42,129 nucleotides of DNA from Candidatus Iainarchaeum sp. Lineage in GTDB: Archaea > Iainarchaeota > Iainarchaeia > Iainarchaeales > JAXPJC01. This document shows, piece by piece, positions 1 through 7,248 of this stretch. Both the position numbers and the translations under genes were made by a program. Within the stretch, counting starts at the first letter, position 1. Every line of letters starts with the position of its first letter. Location: the NCBI GenBank assembly GCA_016187745.1, contig JACPJC010000005.1, forward strand, positions 256,308-298,436, read 5' to 3'. The notes below the pieces were generated by a model that had not been told where the DNA came from, made no database searches, and saw nothing but the letters and a program-made list of their open reading frames with translations.

Positions 1-517
1 CCTTCAATAAATAGGATTTTATTTTTTGGAGATTTGCCTTCTGCTTCCCCCGCGCTCCGCTAAGAAGCGCATATCCTTTTATTTCCCCTATCATTTCCTC
101 CGCGTCTTTTGCGCTTAATGGGCAGACGCGCATTGAAACGTCCTTAAGGAGCTCAACATAAATTCCACCCAATCCAAAAAGAACAACCGGGCCAAATTGC
201 GCATCGCGCTTCCCCCCAATTATTATTTCAGTTCCCGAAAGCATTTTCTGGAGGTATGCGCCCCTGAAGCCGGAAATGCGGGAAAGCTGTGCAAAGGCGC
301 GCTTTGCTTCCTCAGGGGTTTGTATATTCAATTTTATTCCGCCGATGTCGGTTTTATGGGAGATTTTTGGGGCATAAATTTTCATAGCGAGGGGGAAGCC
401 GAGCTTTCTGCAGGCATTTGCAAGGGCAATCTCATTCTTGGCGAGCGCGCCCTTTGCGAACTTTATTCCATATTTCTCAAGCAGCCCCCTGCTCTCCAGC
501 AAATCAAGCAAAACCAT
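1..517 (-). CDS. acdB: Acetyl/acyl-CoA synthetase (ADP-forming) beta subunit, partial
   Basis: This is the N-terminal 172 residues of an ATP-grasp protein whose 3' part lies beyond the left edge. The enzyme family converts acyl-CoA, ADP and phosphate to acid, CoA and ATP, giving substrate-level phosphorylation in peptide- or sugar-fermenting archaea. The sequence shows the subdomain start (GIKFAKGALAKN), the KISHKTDIGGIKL segment and the highly typical FGPVVLFGLGGIYVE stretch followed by LKDVSMRVCPLS. The start is the ATG at 515-517, preceded by a GGTGA ribosome-binding-like sequence. Whether it is a separate beta subunit or part of an alpha-beta fusion cannot be seen, but the ATP-grasp domain at the N terminus fits a free beta subunit. 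The family call is firm and the substrate is unknown. Confidence 0.85.
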   Translation of the reverse strand, partial: MVLLDLLESRGLLEKYGIKFAKGALAKNEIALANACRKLGFPLAMKIYAPKISHKTDIGGIKLNIQTPEEAKRAFAQLSRISGFRGAYLQKMLSGTEIIIGGKRDAQFGPVVLFGLGGIYVELLKDVSMRVCPLSAKDAEEMIGEIKGYALLSGARGKQKANLQKIKSYLLK

Positions 518-687
518 AATAATCACCGAAATGCGAGCTTTTGCATAGTGTTTTAATTACTATGTTCTATATAATTATTATACATTTGTATGCTAATTTT
601 AGGAGTGTTGAACGCCTTAAACGCTTTAGCTTGATTCATTTGTGAGTCAATAATTAAGCTTTTATATGTTCAAGCTCTTAATTAAGT

Positions 688-698
688 ACTTTTAAAGT
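688..698 (+). promoter_or_regulatory. Probable TATA box of the beta-CASP/nmd3 operon
   Basis: The sequence ACTTTTAAAG lies about 45 bases before the ATG at 741. It predicts a start of transcription near 720 and a short leader containing GAGGT at 729-733. A second TATA-like stretch (CTTTTATATG, near 658-668) is further upstream and could be an alternative. Confidence 0.4.
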
Positions 699-740
699 GC
701 TGGATGCATATTGCAAATAAAATCATCAGAGGTTTTTAAA

Positions 741-2009
741 ATGGGAATTAAATTGACGGCGCTCGGCGCCGCGCAGGAAGTCGGAAGGAGCGGCTTCATT
801 GTGGATTCGGGGGACAAGATACTCCTTGATTACGGGGTAAAACTGGGCCCGGAAGGAACGGAATACCCGCTTCCGGTAAATACCAACCTTACCGCTGCAA
901 TAATCAGCCACGCGCATCTTGACCACTCGGGGCATTTGCCAGCATTATTTGATGTTTCGCAGCCGCTTGTTTACATGACCCCCCCGACGCTTGAGATTGC
1001 AAAGCTCCTGTGGCATGACACGCTGAAGATTGCAGGGCTTGAAGGGATGGAGGCGCACTTCACAAAGGAGGAGATTGCAAAAACCGAGCGCTTTACTTTT
1101 CCCTTAACATACAACAGGCACATAGAAATTACAAAAAAGTCCTCAATTGAATTCTATGATGCCGGGCACATAATAGGGAGCGCAATAACAAAATTGAATC
1201 TCCATGACAAAACTTTGGTATACACGGGCGATTACAAGCCCGAGGAGACAAGGCTCTTCAAGCCCGCGGACTTGAACATGGGAAGGGCGGATTTCCTTGT
1301 AACAGAAAGCACTTACGGGGATTCGGACCACAAGCCAAGGAAGGAAGTTGAAAAGGAATTTGTGGAAGCAGTTCAGGACACAATAGAGCATGACGGGCAC
1401 GTGCTGGTTCCAGCATTCGCTGTTGCAAGAAGCCAGGAGATTGCTGAAGTATTGCACGAATACAAGATTGATGCGCCGATTTACCTGGATGGAATGGCGC
1501 AAGCCGCTGCAAGAATCTTCATGCAGTATCCCAAATACCTCAAGAATTCGGAATTCCTGAAAAAGGCGCTCCATAATGTTCATTGGGTTGACAAGCCGAA
1601 GGTAAGGGAAATGGCGCTTAAAAGGCCGGGCATTGTAATTACAACTTCCGGAATGCTCCAGGGGGGGCCAATACACTACTACCTGAAAAAACTCTACAAT
1701 GACAAGAAATCCTCGCTTTTCCTCACAGGATTCCAGGTTGCAGGAACTCCGGGAAGGATTCTGATGGACACGGGAAAAATAAATTTGAACGGGGCAAATG
1801 TGAAAATGGAAATGAACCTGAAGAAATTCGATTTTTCAGGGCATCCGGGAAAAACCGAAATGCTAAACACCATAAAGAAACTGAACCCTGAGAAAGTGAT
1901 ATGCGTGCACGGGGATGCGGAAATAATTGACCTTTTCATTATGAACATAGAGGAGCAGGGCTTTGAGGCAGTGGCGCCAAAGCGCGGGGAGACAATAAAT
2001 TTATGCTGA
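741..2009 (+). CDS. Beta-CASP metallo-beta-lactamase ribonuclease (archaeal CPSF2/RNase J-like)
   Basis: A metallo-beta-lactamase nuclease with an inserted beta-CASP domain, 422 residues, acting in RNA 3' processing or decay. The zinc motif HAHLDH is at residues 57-62. Further motifs are GDYKPE, ESTYGD, the beta-CASP segment PAFAVARSQE, ITTSGMLQGGP and the final histidine in VHGDAE. There are no N-terminal KH domains, so it matches the shorter archaeal aCPSF2/RNase J-like class rather than aCPSF1. The ATG at 741 is preferred over an in-frame TTG at 711 because GAGGT sits seven bases before it and the protein then begins right at the first beta strand. The last bases overlap nmd3, so the two genes are probably co-transcribed and coupled in translation. 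Confidence 0.88.
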   Translation: MGIKLTALGAAQEVGRSGFIVDSGDKILLDYGVKLGPEGTEYPLPVNTNLTAAIISHAHLDHSGHLPALFDVSQPLVYMTPPTLEIAKLLWHDTLKIAGLEGMEAHFTKEEIAKTERFTFPLTYNRHIEITKKSSIEFYDAGHIIGSAITKLNLHDKTLVYTGDYKPEETRLFKPADLNMGRADFLVTESTYGDSDHKPRKEVEKEFVEAVQDTIEHDGHVLVPAFAVARSQEIAEVLHEYKIDAPIYLDGMAQAAARIFMQYPKYLKNSEFLKKALHNVHWVDKPKVREMALKRPGIVITTSGMLQGGPIHYYLKKLYNDKKSSLFLTGFQVAGTPGRILMDTGKINLNGANVKMEMNLKKFDFSGHPGKTEMLNTIKKLNPEKVICVHGDAEIIDLFIMNIEEQGFEAVAPKRGETINLC

Positions 2010-2713
2010 TCAAGCGTTTTTGCCCGCGCTGCGGAAAGGAAACCTCCGAGCTCATAAGGGGATTCTGCAGGGAATGTTTTCTCAAGGGCCATGAGATTCT
2101 TTTTGTGGATGAGGAGCTTAAATTCCCGAGATGCAAGAGCTGCGGGAAAATAAGGATAAGGGGCGCATGGTTTTCCGACTCCCTAAAAAACCTTGAGGAC
2201 TTCATCAGGTCGAAAATTAAGCTCAAGGAAATAACTGGCGAGAAACTGAATATCGGCATGTCCCCGAACAGCGATGGGAGCGTTTCCGTGCAAATCGGCG
2301 TTTCGGGAAAAATAAATGAAGACAAGATTGAATTTGAAAAGGAAATCCTGCTTAAGCCCGCAATAGTGCTGTGCGACCCGTGCATGCGCCTTGTTTCTGA
2401 CTACCACGAGGCCATTCTGCAGGTAAGATTCGGAAAAAAGCCAAGCAATGAGCAGGTTGAAAGCGAAATGGCAAGGATAAGCAAGATGCTTGAATATGAA
2501 AAAAAGGCGGATTCGCTCGCGCAGGCGATAAAAACAACAGAGGCGACAAACGGCTTTGATGTTTATATCGGCTCGGCAAAGGCCGCAAGGAGGATTGCGG
2601 AGGCGCTCGCAAAAAGGGCGCACACAAGGGTCGTAAGCTCCTCAAAACTTATGGGAGTGGACTCAAACACAGGGAAGGCAAACAAGAGATTTACATATTG
2701 CGCTAGAGTTTAA
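2003..2713 (+). CDS. nmd3: NMD3-family 60S/50S ribosome export-related protein
   Basis: Archaeal homologue of the eukaryotic NMD3 adaptor for the large ribosomal subunit; in archaea it is presumed to act in large-subunit maturation. The N-terminal half is a zinc-binding region with several CxxC pairs (residues 7/10, 22/25, 44/47) and a later CDPC. The C-terminal part (GFDVYIGSAKAARRIAEAL and SSKLMGVDSNTGKANKRFTY) matches the conserved NMD3 core. At 236 residues it has only the archaeal core and none of the eukaryotic localisation signals. The ATG overlaps the end of the upstream beta-CASP gene by seven bases, indicating an operon that joins RNA processing and ribosome assembly. Confidence 0.85.
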   Translation: MLIKRFCPRCGKETSELIRGFCRECFLKGHEILFVDEELKFPRCKSCGKIRIRGAWFSDSLKNLEDFIRSKIKLKEITGEKLNIGMSPNSDGSVSVQIGVSGKINEDKIEFEKEILLKPAIVLCDPCMRLVSDYHEAILQVRFGKKPSNEQVESEMARISKMLEYEKKADSLAQAIKTTEATNGFDVYIGSAKAARRIAEALAKRAHTRVVSSSKLMGVDSNTGKANKRFTYCARV

Positions 2714-2788
2714 AACGGCAATGTAGCAGTTTTTAAAAAAATTTAGGTGGCCACAAATAAATAGGATGTAGGCGCCCGGTTATAAAAA

Positions 2789-3496
2789 TCAAGACTCGAA
2801 CTTCTTCAGCGCTTTTGAGATTTCGTCCAGCGGCATTTTTGTTACTAACAGCGGGATTTTCTCAGCTTCCGCGATTTTTATTGCAACCGCATCCACCTTA
2901 TCGTCGGCAAGGCCGTGCAATACAACAATTGAAGGCCTCATTTCTGTTGAGAACCTTCCGACTTTAACAGCAATCATCGGGCTTCTTCCGGTTTCAACGC
3001 CGCTGAATATGAGAGCGCGCTGGGGGGTTTTCCCGTACATCTGCACATATTCATTGACAGGCACATCTATAATTGCCTTTATTGAATCAATCATGCTGTA
3101 GCCGTAAATCTGAACATCCTTGAGCTTTGCGGGATTTGCAACCGCCTGCGCATTTATCCTCTCTGCAAAATCAGTGCCCTTCAGCGAAGCTGAGAACTCA
3201 TGCACATCAAACGCGCTTTCCTTGGGCTTGAATTCCCTTTCAAGCTGCTTTGTTATCTGCCCGCCCTTTTTCCTGTCAATCTCAAGCAGCGTTTCAACCA
3301 GCCTGCTTACCACTCCAATGCCCGGGCTCTTTCTTCTTCCGCCCTCATAATCCGAAATAGTGCTTGAGCTTATCTTCAAATGCTTTGCAAGCTCCAATTG
3401 ATTAATCCCGAAAATCTCGCGCCATTTCTTCATGCTGCCGCCGGGATCCTTGCTGAGCGCAATTTCCCCCGCGATGGCTACTGAAAGTTGGTCCAT
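2789..3496 (-). CDS. Archaeal HTH (XRE-type) transcriptional regulator, COG1709-like
   Basis: A 235-residue predicted DNA-binding regulator. Residues about 22-75 form a Cro/XRE-type helix-turn-helix (INQLELAKHLKISSSTISDY, then EGGRRKSPG). The C-terminal half has the archaeal conserved pattern YGYSMIDSIKAI, TPQRALIFSGVETGRSPMIAV and IVVLHG, which I recognise from the archaeal predicted-regulator family COG1709; its ligand and regulon are unknown to me. It is monocistronic on the minus strand, convergent with nmd3. Upstream are a TATA box (TATTTAAAAG read on the plus strand at 3528-3537) and, about ten bases further, a perfect 18-bp palindrome that would make a plausible operator for autoregulation (inference). 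Confidence 0.75.
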   Translation of the reverse strand: MDQLSVAIAGEIALSKDPGGSMKKWREIFGINQLELAKHLKISSSTISDYEGGRRKSPGIGVVSRLVETLLEIDRKKGGQITKQLEREFKPKESAFDVHEFSASLKGTDFAERINAQAVANPAKLKDVQIYGYSMIDSIKAIIDVPVNEYVQMYGKTPQRALIFSGVETGRSPMIAVKVGRFSTEMRPSIVVLHGLADDKVDAVAIKIAEAEKIPLLVTKMPLDEISKALKKFES

Positions 3497-3546
3497 AAGA
3501 ATACCGTATTATAGATTAGTGCACTAGTATTTAAAAGCATTACGTC

Positions 3547-3564
3547 AATTGCCACGTGGCAATT
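3547..3564. repeat. Perfect 18-bp palindrome AATTGCCACGTGGCAATT
   Basis: A perfect inverted repeat lying between the stop codon of the small membrane protein gene (its TAA is inside the palindrome's edge) and the TATA box of the HTH regulator. It could be an operator or a short terminator-like hairpin. Each half (AATTGCCAC) also equals the outermost bases of the left ends of the two TnpB elements further right. Confidence 0.6.
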
Positions 3565-3802
3565 ATTTGGGAACTCCAAGCAAATCAAATGCAAGGAGCG
3601 CATGCGCCAGCACTGAAATTATGAACAGAAGCCAGTAATAGCAGTGCATGTTGTAGAATTTCATCATAATTCTGCTTTTTGGATTTATTACCCTTCCGAA
3701 TAAGCATCTGCACGAGAGCAGCACAAGCGCGATTCCTGCAATATTCAAAAGGCCGAATATGAAAATAAGCCTCAATTCAGTCTGCGGGTCAAATAAAGCC
3801 AT
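3563..3802 (-). CDS. Small hypothetical two-helix membrane protein
   Basis: A 79-residue protein that I do not recognise. It has two hydrophobic stretches, about residues 11-29 (RLIFIFGLLNIAGIALVLL) and 53-70 (YYWLLFIISVLAHALLAF), separated by a basic, cysteine-containing loop (CRCLFGRVINPKSRIMMK), so it probably spans the membrane twice with the loop inside. The ATG at 3802 is chosen; an in-frame GTG at 3814 is possible. A TATA-like TTATATAG at about 3833-3840 predicts transcription starting close to either start codon, so the message would be leaderless or nearly so. No functional partner is evident: the neighbours are a regulator and a GNAT-like gene. Confidence 0.5.
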   Translation of the reverse strand: MALFDPQTELRLIFIFGLLNIAGIALVLLSCRCLFGRVINPKSRIMMKFYNMHCYYWLLFIISVLAHALLAFDLLGVPK

Positions 3803-3861
3803 TTTTACCAACACATTAATATTCTTTCAACTATATAATATTTTCCAATAGTTTTAGCTAA

Positions 3862-4419
3862 TTACTTGCATTCTTTCATTAATCGTATTGTTGTTCCTAG
3901 CGATTCACCAGATTTTTGCCTTAATTTTGTTCTTATTTCTTGCAGTGATGGCAAGCTATCGGATTTTTCAAGCCCAATTGCATTCTTAAATCTAACTTCA
4001 AATTTCGGAGCTATGTTCCAACCTAAGCCAAGAACAGTATTGATAACGTCTTTTCTATCTGCTTCCAAGAAAATCTCTTTGCCGCCATGCTTCTTTATTG
4101 CAATTTCTATAAGCCTGAAACCAAGTCTCCCTAGGTTTAATCCGTGATAATCATCATGCAAATATCTGTGATATACATTCCACCCTTCCTTAGTTTTTAT
4201 CGCTTCAAAATTACAGAGTCTCTGAAATAATTGCTTATCGGCATTGTGTACAACAAGATTAATCCTGGACCTTTCTTTATCAATAAATGTTTGTGCAAAG
4301 ATCTTTTTATTGCCATGAATTATATATTTTCCATTTAGAGTCTTTAAAAAGCTTTGGCTGCTCTTAGCTCTTCTGACCTTTTGGCTCAATGGAATGTGTT
4401 TATAGTATCTCTCTGACAT
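3862..4419 (-). CDS. GNAT-like acetyltransferase family protein
   Basis: A 185-residue protein with a GNAT-like centre: YHGLNLGRLGFRLIEIAIKK, followed by GKEIFLEADRKDVINTVLGLGW, resembles the acetyl-CoA-binding helix and following strand of N-acetyltransferases. The canonical Q/RxxGxG/A turn is degenerate (HGLNLGRLG), so the call is tentative. By eye it is richer in A/T and poorer in GCG/GCA-type codons than its neighbours, hinting at separate ancestry. The ATG lies only 14 bases beyond the 3' end of tRNA-Arg on the same strand with no TATA box between, so it is probably transcribed with the tRNA and released by tRNA 3' processing. Confidence 0.5.
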   Translation of the reverse strand: MSERYYKHIPLSQKVRRAKSSQSFLKTLNGKYIIHGNKKIFAQTFIDKERSRINLVVHNADKQLFQRLCNFEAIKTKEGWNVYHRYLHDDYHGLNLGRLGFRLIEIAIKKHGGKEIFLEADRKDVINTVLGLGWNIAPKFEVRFKNAIGLEKSDSLPSLQEIRTKLRQKSGESLGTTIRLMKECK

Positions 4420-4433
4420 TTTCCCGCCTGTAA

Positions 4434-4570
4434 CGAGCCGGGGGAGATTCGAACTCCCGACCTACTGCTTTCTCCATGTTGTTTTCTTTTGAACCCCAGG
4501 GCCTTTTCTTTCTTAAAGAAAAGGGGCTGTTTAGGAGGCAGTTGCCCTATCCAAACTAGGCTACCGGCTC
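4434..4570 (-). tRNA. tRNA-Arg (anticodon CCU) with a 62-nt intron
   Basis: Read on the minus strand. Acceptor GAGCCGG pairs with CCGGCTC (seven pairs), discriminator G, no encoded CCA. The D-arm has G18G19, the anticodon stem ACTGC/GCAGT encloses the loop CTCCTA-A, giving anticodon CCT, and the T-arm is GGGAG-TTCGAAT-CTCCC. The intron falls at the usual archaeal position 37/38, about 4470-4531. It contains a perfect 10-bp pyrimidine/purine hairpin at 4502-4524 (CCTTTTCTTT against AAAGAAAAGG). A TATA-like TTAATATAACC lies about 30 bases upstream. A closely similar hairpin recurs in and behind tRNA-Gln at 36.6 kb. Confidence 0.93.
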
Positions 4571-4598
4571 GTTATTGTCCAGAAGAATTAGTGTTTGG

Positions 4599-5186
4599 TT
4601 ATATTAATAATTTTAATGCAACGGCGCTTATTAGTGGAATTGCGAAATTATCATCAGCCGGGAGAAACTCCGCAAGCATCCCGAACGTTGCTGCAATAAA
4701 TGCGGTCTGCGGGGCGAACAAAAGCGACAGAACCAAAAATGAGGCAATTATGCCTGCGATTGTGCCCTCAACGCTCCTTTTCCCTATCTTCAGTTTTCCA
4801 AATCTTATTCCAACAATCGGCGCAACAGAATCCCCTATTGCAAGGACGATCAGCGCGCCCAGGACAATCTTCTCATTCTGGAAGTAAATAACATTAAGCG
4901 CAAGCAGGACAACAATCGCGAGCGCAAGCACCAGCGCTGCTTTTCCTGGGAGATGCCTCTCATGCTCCCTCTGCACATGCTTAACAATCTCATGCAGGAA
5001 TGGAACATTCACTCCGCGCTTTACCAAATCTGAAATCACAAGCCCGATGAAGAAAATCCCCGCAAAAACAAAAAGCGAATTAAGCGCCCCGATGAGCAGA
5101 ACTATTGCAATTGCAATAAGCCCGAAAAGCAGGTGGATTATCTGCCTTTTAAATTCGGAAGCATAATTCATTCCTGTTTTTTTCAT
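4599..5186 (-). CDS. Polyprenol/dolichol kinase-family membrane protein (SEC59/CdsA-like)
   Basis: A 195-residue integral membrane protein with about six or seven hydrophobic segments. It carries the family's signature loops: AIGDSVAPIVGIRFGK (about 117-131), KRSVEGTIAG (136-145) and LPADDNFAIPL (175-185). The family phosphorylates polyprenols using CTP or moves cytidylyl groups onto lipids, which in archaea would feed the lipid carrier used for glycosylation. That is consistent with the large, potentially N-glycosylated surface proteins in this window, but it is inference. The start at 5186 lies two bases after the flpA stop; an in-frame ATG 18 bases upstream would overlap flpA. It is probably in one transcript with flpA. 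Confidence 0.75.
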   Translation of the reverse strand: MKKTGMNYASEFKRQIIHLLFGLIAIAIVLLIGALNSLFVFAGIFFIGLVISDLVKRGVNVPFLHEIVKHVQREHERHLPGKAALVLALAIVVLLALNVIYFQNEKIVLGALIVLAIGDSVAPIVGIRFGKLKIGKRSVEGTIAGIIASFLVLSLLFAPQTAFIAATFGMLAEFLPADDNFAIPLISAVALKLLI

Positions 5187-5188
5187 TC

Positions 5189-5869
5189 TTACTTTCTTCT
5201 GCATAATACCATCTCGTGCTCCCTGTCAAAGGGCGCAAGATTCAGGGACTGCTCAATCTCAAATTCCCTCTCAAGCTCGCGCCTCGCGTTCTCGAAGATT
5301 ATTTTTGTGTCCCCCTCTGAGCTGATGCTCCTTGCCTTTATTGCAATCAGCGCATAATTGTTCCTTGGAAGATAGGCAACTGCGTTTTTTATGAATATTT
5401 CCGTCTGGTTCTTCTGCGAAATGTCCTGGTACAACAGGTCAATTTTGGTCCCTTCCAGATATTCCGCATAGCCTTCCGGGGAATTCGCATCCGCAAGTAT
5501 CGGGACAAGGTTCTTGCGCGTTTCGCACAGGTAAAGGAACTTTTTCATTACCCTTGCGCTCACATCAACGCCAAAAGCAATTCCATTCTCCCCGATAATG
5601 TCGGAAATATGGCTTATGGTTGTGCCTTCGGCAGAGCCCAAATAAAGAATGTTTGCCCCGCTGTTTATTGGAATTTTTTTAAGCCCCTTTTTCATTGCTC
5701 CGCAGAGCTTGCTCCGAAAAGGGTCCCAATTGCGGTATTCAGTGCCGGAAATGCTGAAAAGCCCCTCCCCATAAACTTTTTTTCCCGGGGCGAGATTCCT
5801 TGTGAGAATCCTGTTCCCGTAGGAATAGATTCCGGGGAATATTTCCTGCAACTTCAATTGCGCCTGCAT
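5189..5869 (-). CDS. flpA: Fibrillarin-like rRNA/tRNA 2'-O-methyltransferase
   Basis: Catalytic subunit of the archaeal C/D-box sRNP, which methylates ribose 2'-OH in rRNA and tRNA using SAM; 226 residues from the chosen start, normal for archaeal FlpA. Evidence: the N-terminal NLAPGKKVYGEGL, the SAM-binding ILYLGSAEGTTISHISDI (about 74-91), the conserved LLYQDISQKNQ and IAIKARSIS. The ATG at 5869 has GGAG six bases before it; ATGs at 5875 and 5881 are alternatives. The frame stays open to a GTG at 5926 inside the left end of the TnpB element, but that extension does not look like fibrillarin. Its normal partner gene nop5 lies upstream on the same strand, now separated by the 1.3-kb TnpB element. 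Confidence 0.93.
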   Translation of the reverse strand: MQAQLKLQEIFPGIYSYGNRILTRNLAPGKKVYGEGLFSISGTEYRNWDPFRSKLCGAMKKGLKKIPINSGANILYLGSAEGTTISHISDIIGENGIAFGVDVSARVMKKFLYLCETRKNLVPILADANSPEGYAEYLEGTKIDLLYQDISQKNQTEIFIKNAVAYLPRNNYALIAIKARSISSEGDTKIIFENARRELEREFEIEQSLNLAPFDREHEMVLCRRK

Positions 5870-5918
5870 TTTCATCTCCATCGTGACAAGGAAACCAATG
5901 GAATTATTCGTTGGAGGA

Positions 5919-5978
5919 ATTGCCACTCCCTCCTGTAATTTAATTTCAGCGGAAATCTACTCTCCAAAGCATTATAAC
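5919..5978 (+). repeat. Left end of TnpB element 1 (shared with element 2)
   Basis: About 60 bases beginning ATTGCCACTC and ending CATTATAA that align with 8512-8571 with only about seven mismatches and no gap. The CATTATAA at the inner edge is placed to serve as the TATA box for tnpB. The 17-bp palindrome AAAAATAG-C-CTATTTTT follows at 5982-5998 and is not in element 2. Confidence 0.8.
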
Positions 5979-6010
5979 CTGAAAAATAGCCTATTTTTAC
6001 ACTATTCAAA

Positions 6011-7237
6011 ATGCGTGGAAACATGAAAAGGGCAATTTTACTCCAGACTTTGAATCTAACAAAAAGCAAGGAAACTGCATTAGATAGTTTTTTGAATTCC
6101 TGCCTGCAGTTGGCTAATTCCCTATTTGAGCAAAAGAAGGATTGTAGAACCTTTATGCAGTTCCACCGCAAAGTATATTTAGCCAGCAAGGCTAACACCT
6201 CTCTTGGCTCTCAAACAATTTGCGATATTGAAAGATTTGTTTTCAGGGCAAAGAATGGAAGCAAGGCAATTACTCCAAAATTCAATGTTCCAAGAAACTG
6301 CGGAACTTTCAATGCTGCAAAAACCTTTTTTGTTAAATTCACAATTGCCCCAAGAAAGCAAATTCCAATCCCAATCCTTAAAAATAGGAACTTCCAACGC
6401 TTCCAATCCCTGTTTATCAATGGCTGGCAATGCAAGACCTTTGGATTGACTTTCAGCAAACAAATTGTTGCCTATCTCTCCGAAGAGGAAGTTGCACTGC
6501 CACAGAGAAAAAATATTTTGGGCATTGATTGTAATAGCAAAAGCTTCGCTGTTTCTGTCATTACTCCTGAAGGCAAAATCCTCAAGCAAAGTTATTTTGG
6601 AAAAGACATCTGGCACAAGCGCAGGAAGATATTTGAACGGAAAAGCAAACTGCAAAGTTTGGCTGATAAAGGAAGTGGTAGAGCAATCAAAAGCATCAAG
6701 TATCTCAAAAGAAGTGAGCGGAACTTTGTCAAGAATCGGCTTGGGGAAGTTGTCAGAGAAATAACCAATATGGCTTTGGGGTATGATGCAGACATTGCTA
6801 TTGAAGACCTCAAGAGATTTAATCCAAAAGGGAAGAGGTTCAACAAAGAAGTTATGCGTATTCCCTTCTATAAATTCAGAATCCTGCTCGCAGGCAGATG
6901 TTTTGATAAAGGAATTACACTGAACATTGTTGATAGTTGGCACACAAGCAAATGGTGCAGCCATTGCGGTGCTTTGGCTAATGGGCATAGCAGTTCCAAC
7001 TATTCCCTGTTCAAATGCAAATGCGGGCAGATAGTCAATAGTGATAGGAAGGCAAGTTTGGCCATTGCCATAAAATCCCTCTTGGAGCGGAGCAATCAAG
7101 TTTTCAACCAACCTGATTTCTTCCAGATTTCCAATAGGCAAGTTCCTGTAAACGAACTTATGCGTCGCAATGATGAGATTGTTTCTAATGGTGCCGTGCA
7201 TCTTGAGCATTCTCCAAGCGAAAGCCAACGCCTTTAG
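6011..7237 (+). CDS. tnpB: TnpB RNA-guided nuclease, divergent (element 1)
   Basis: A 408-residue TnpB-family protein, the RNA-guided RuvC-like nuclease of IS200/IS605 elements and ancestor of Cas12. Visible motifs: RuvC-I Asp in NILGIDCNSKSFAVSV, RuvC-II Glu in DIAIEDLKRFN, a zinc finger CSHCG...FKCKCG, and RuvC-III IVNSDRKASLAI, where the usual DRDxNAA box is altered (first Asp is Asn and the Asn is Lys, one Asp kept). The N-terminal third is unlike the neighbouring TnpB. Starts at 6011 or 6023 are both possible. The stop TAG lies in the 3' side of the right-end hairpin, as in element 2, fitting an omega-RNA that overlaps the gene's 3' end. Cleavage activity cannot be judged from sequence alone. 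Confidence 0.85.
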   Translation: MRGNMKRAILLQTLNLTKSKETALDSFLNSCLQLANSLFEQKKDCRTFMQFHRKVYLASKANTSLGSQTICDIERFVFRAKNGSKAITPKFNVPRNCGTFNAAKTFFVKFTIAPRKQIPIPILKNRNFQRFQSLFINGWQCKTFGLTFSKQIVAYLSEEEVALPQRKNILGIDCNSKSFAVSVITPEGKILKQSYFGKDIWHKRRKIFERKSKLQSLADKGSGRAIKSIKYLKRSERNFVKNRLGEVVREITNMALGYDADIAIEDLKRFNPKGKRFNKEVMRIPFYKFRILLAGRCFDKGITLNIVDSWHTSKWCSHCGALANGHSSSNYSLFKCKCGQIVNSDRKASLAIAIKSLLERSNQVFNQPDFFQISNRQVPVNELMRRNDEIVSNGAVHLEHSPSESQRL

Positions 7238-7244
7238 GTGTTGG
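7225..7244 (+). repeat. Right-end hairpin of element 1 / probable omega-RNA end
   Basis: CCAACGCC and GGTGTTGG pair over eight positions with one wobble around the loop TTTA. The loop and 3' stem contain the tnpB stop codon. It is followed by TAGTTTAC, which matches TAATTCAC after the equivalent hairpin of element 2. Confidence 0.65.
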
Positions 7245-7248
7245 TAGT

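Noticed and set aside
197..556. 119-codon plus-strand reading frame
   Set aside because: It lies antisense to the acyl-CoA synthetase beta subunit, whose conserved motifs are clear; the plus-strand product has no recognisable features.
5869..5926. FlpA starting at the GTG inside the element's left end
   Set aside because: The extra residues do not match fibrillarin, and the ATG at 5869 has a well-placed GGAG; the open frame is probably accidental.
6179..7228. Long (349-codon) minus-strand frame opposite TnpB 1
   Set aside because: It is fully antisense to the TnpB with clear RuvC and zinc-finger motifs, and its translation has no known pattern; a shadow frame.
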